DNA of 64,000 bases from Thunnus maccoyii. Taxonomy: Eukaryota > Chordata > Actinopteri > Scombriformes > Scombridae. The notes under the pieces were generated by a model. That model saw only the letters and a program-made list of their open reading frames with translations, was not told the origin of the DNA and searched no databases. The DNA lies in the NCBI RefSeq assembly GCF_910596095.1, contig NC_056550.1, positions 6,906,501-6,970,500 on the forward strand, in the 5' to 3' direction. The position numbers were made by a program, and so were the translations under genes. Positions 63,479 to 64,000 of the stretch are shown one piece after another (the stretch's first letter is position 1; the number at the start of each line of letters is the position of its first letter).

Positions 63479-63894
63479 AAAATAGAGAGCCGAGGTCCAA
63501 CCGCACTTCTGGGTCAGCTTCTGTTCCACTAGCTTCTTTTATTGTTTTCTTTCAAGAAAGCTTTAATGTGACACAAGTCTTTTTTTTTCTTCATATTCTG
63601 AGCTAAATGGGCATCTAGTAAAATTTGAGCATCTTGTCATTTTAGCCAAGATATAAATAATTTTGTTAGCGCTGGACAATAACAGATCCCATGAGTGAAA
63701 GCTGTAGTTGTTAAATGCTAGCAAAACCATAATTTTTGCCTTGGTTAAAATAACAAATGTTACTTTACTCCAGTACAGTAGTATTGTGGACAGACATTTA
63801 GTTTCAGTCCACTTTTGCTTGTCCGGTCATGGCTAGTGGAGAAGAGGCTCGCTTGAGAGGGAGCAGGACTTCAGCTCTCTATACACTTTATCTT
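63158..63894 (-). other. probable ankrd54 3' UTR with polyadenylation signal
   Basis: This is sequence downstream of the ankrd54 stop. Minus-strand AATAAA occurs at 63158-63163, about 730 nt past the stop; a closer AATAAA-like site is near 63536. It contains a (CA)n tract at 63429-63477, which would be a GU-repeat in the transcript. The end point is inferred. Confidence 0.45.
63429..63477. repeat. (CA)n microsatellite in the ankrd54 3' UTR
   Basis: CA run with cgcgcgca at its start. It would be GU-rich in the ankrd54 transcript if the UTR extends to 63158. Confidence 0.9.
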
Positions 63895-63969
63895 CTACCT
63901 ATCTCCCAAATTCTGTTTCTGTAGACTGAGTGATGTAAAACTGGCCAGTAAATCAGTCACTTCATCCAC
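63895..63969 (-). CDS. ankrd54: ankyrin repeat domain 54, last coding exon (partial gene)
   Basis: Minus-strand exon with a CAG acceptor at 63970-63972. It encodes VDEVTDLLASFTSLSLQK then QNLGDR and a TAG stop (24 residues), which matches the C-terminal tail of vertebrate ANKRD54 almost residue for residue over its first 17 positions. The ankyrin repeats themselves lie beyond the right edge. In mammals ANKRD54 (Liar) binds Lyn/Btk kinases and shuttles between nucleus and cytoplasm. It lies upstream of hmgxb4 in the same orientation, with about 1 kb between its stop and the hmgxb4 promoter. Confidence 0.85.
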   Translation of the reverse strand: MDEVTDLLASFTSLSLQKQNLGDR

Positions 63970-64000
63970 CTGAAAAAGCAAAAATAAATATAACCATGTG

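Overview
The window is nuclear DNA from a ray-finned fish, most likely a percomorph teleost. The support is vertebrate genes with introns bounded by GT/AG, a single-exon FoxD forkhead gene, an exon-by-exon match to HMGXB4 and the last exon of ANKRD54, set among dinucleotide microsatellites, L2/Maui-type LINE debris and short inverted-repeat DNA transposons of kinds common in teleosts. The species cannot be named from sequence alone.

Layout. From 1 to about 30.2 kb I find no coding exon, only interspersed repeats, microsatellites and plain non-coding sequence. A complete intronless FoxD-class gene lies at 30216-31196 (+). From 31.2 to 53.6 kb there is again no recognisable gene. That stretch holds a repeat-poor block flanking foxd (about 31.5-37.9 kb and 38.8-46.9 kb, candidate regulatory landscape), a decayed LINE at 37.9-38.8 kb, a repeat-derived segment at 41.0-42.1 kb and a nested L2 complex at 47.1-49.8 kb. 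The right-hand 10 kb is gene-dense and all on the minus strand: a three-exon GIMAP/AIG1-like gene (53615-56061), hmgxb4 with all 12 coding exons resolved (57187-62053; the spliced length of 1791 nt is exactly in frame and gives 596 aa against about 600 in human), its CCAAT/YY1-type promoter near 62.8-62.9 kb, and the 3' terminal exon of ankrd54 (63895-63969), whose body lies beyond the right edge.

The genes do not form a pathway. FoxD and HMGXB4 are nuclear DNA-binding proteins, ANKRD54 is a small ankyrin-repeat adaptor, and the GIMAP-like protein is probably membrane-associated and related to immunity GTPases. The most unusual coding element is the GIMAP-like gene. Its P-loop lysine and the DxxG switch-II motif are both replaced, so it looks like a pseudo-GTPase, and it ends in a Trp-rich stretch followed by a perfectly spaced glycine zipper.

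Much of the rest is transposon archaeology that can be read directly: a hAT-like element inside another repeat with its 8-bp target duplication intact, a second hAT-like and a Harbinger-like element in hmgxb4 introns with target duplications, an L2 LINE splitting an older element, fold-back elements, and a roughly 28-bp module shared by different repeat families. I found no undescribed multi-gene system.
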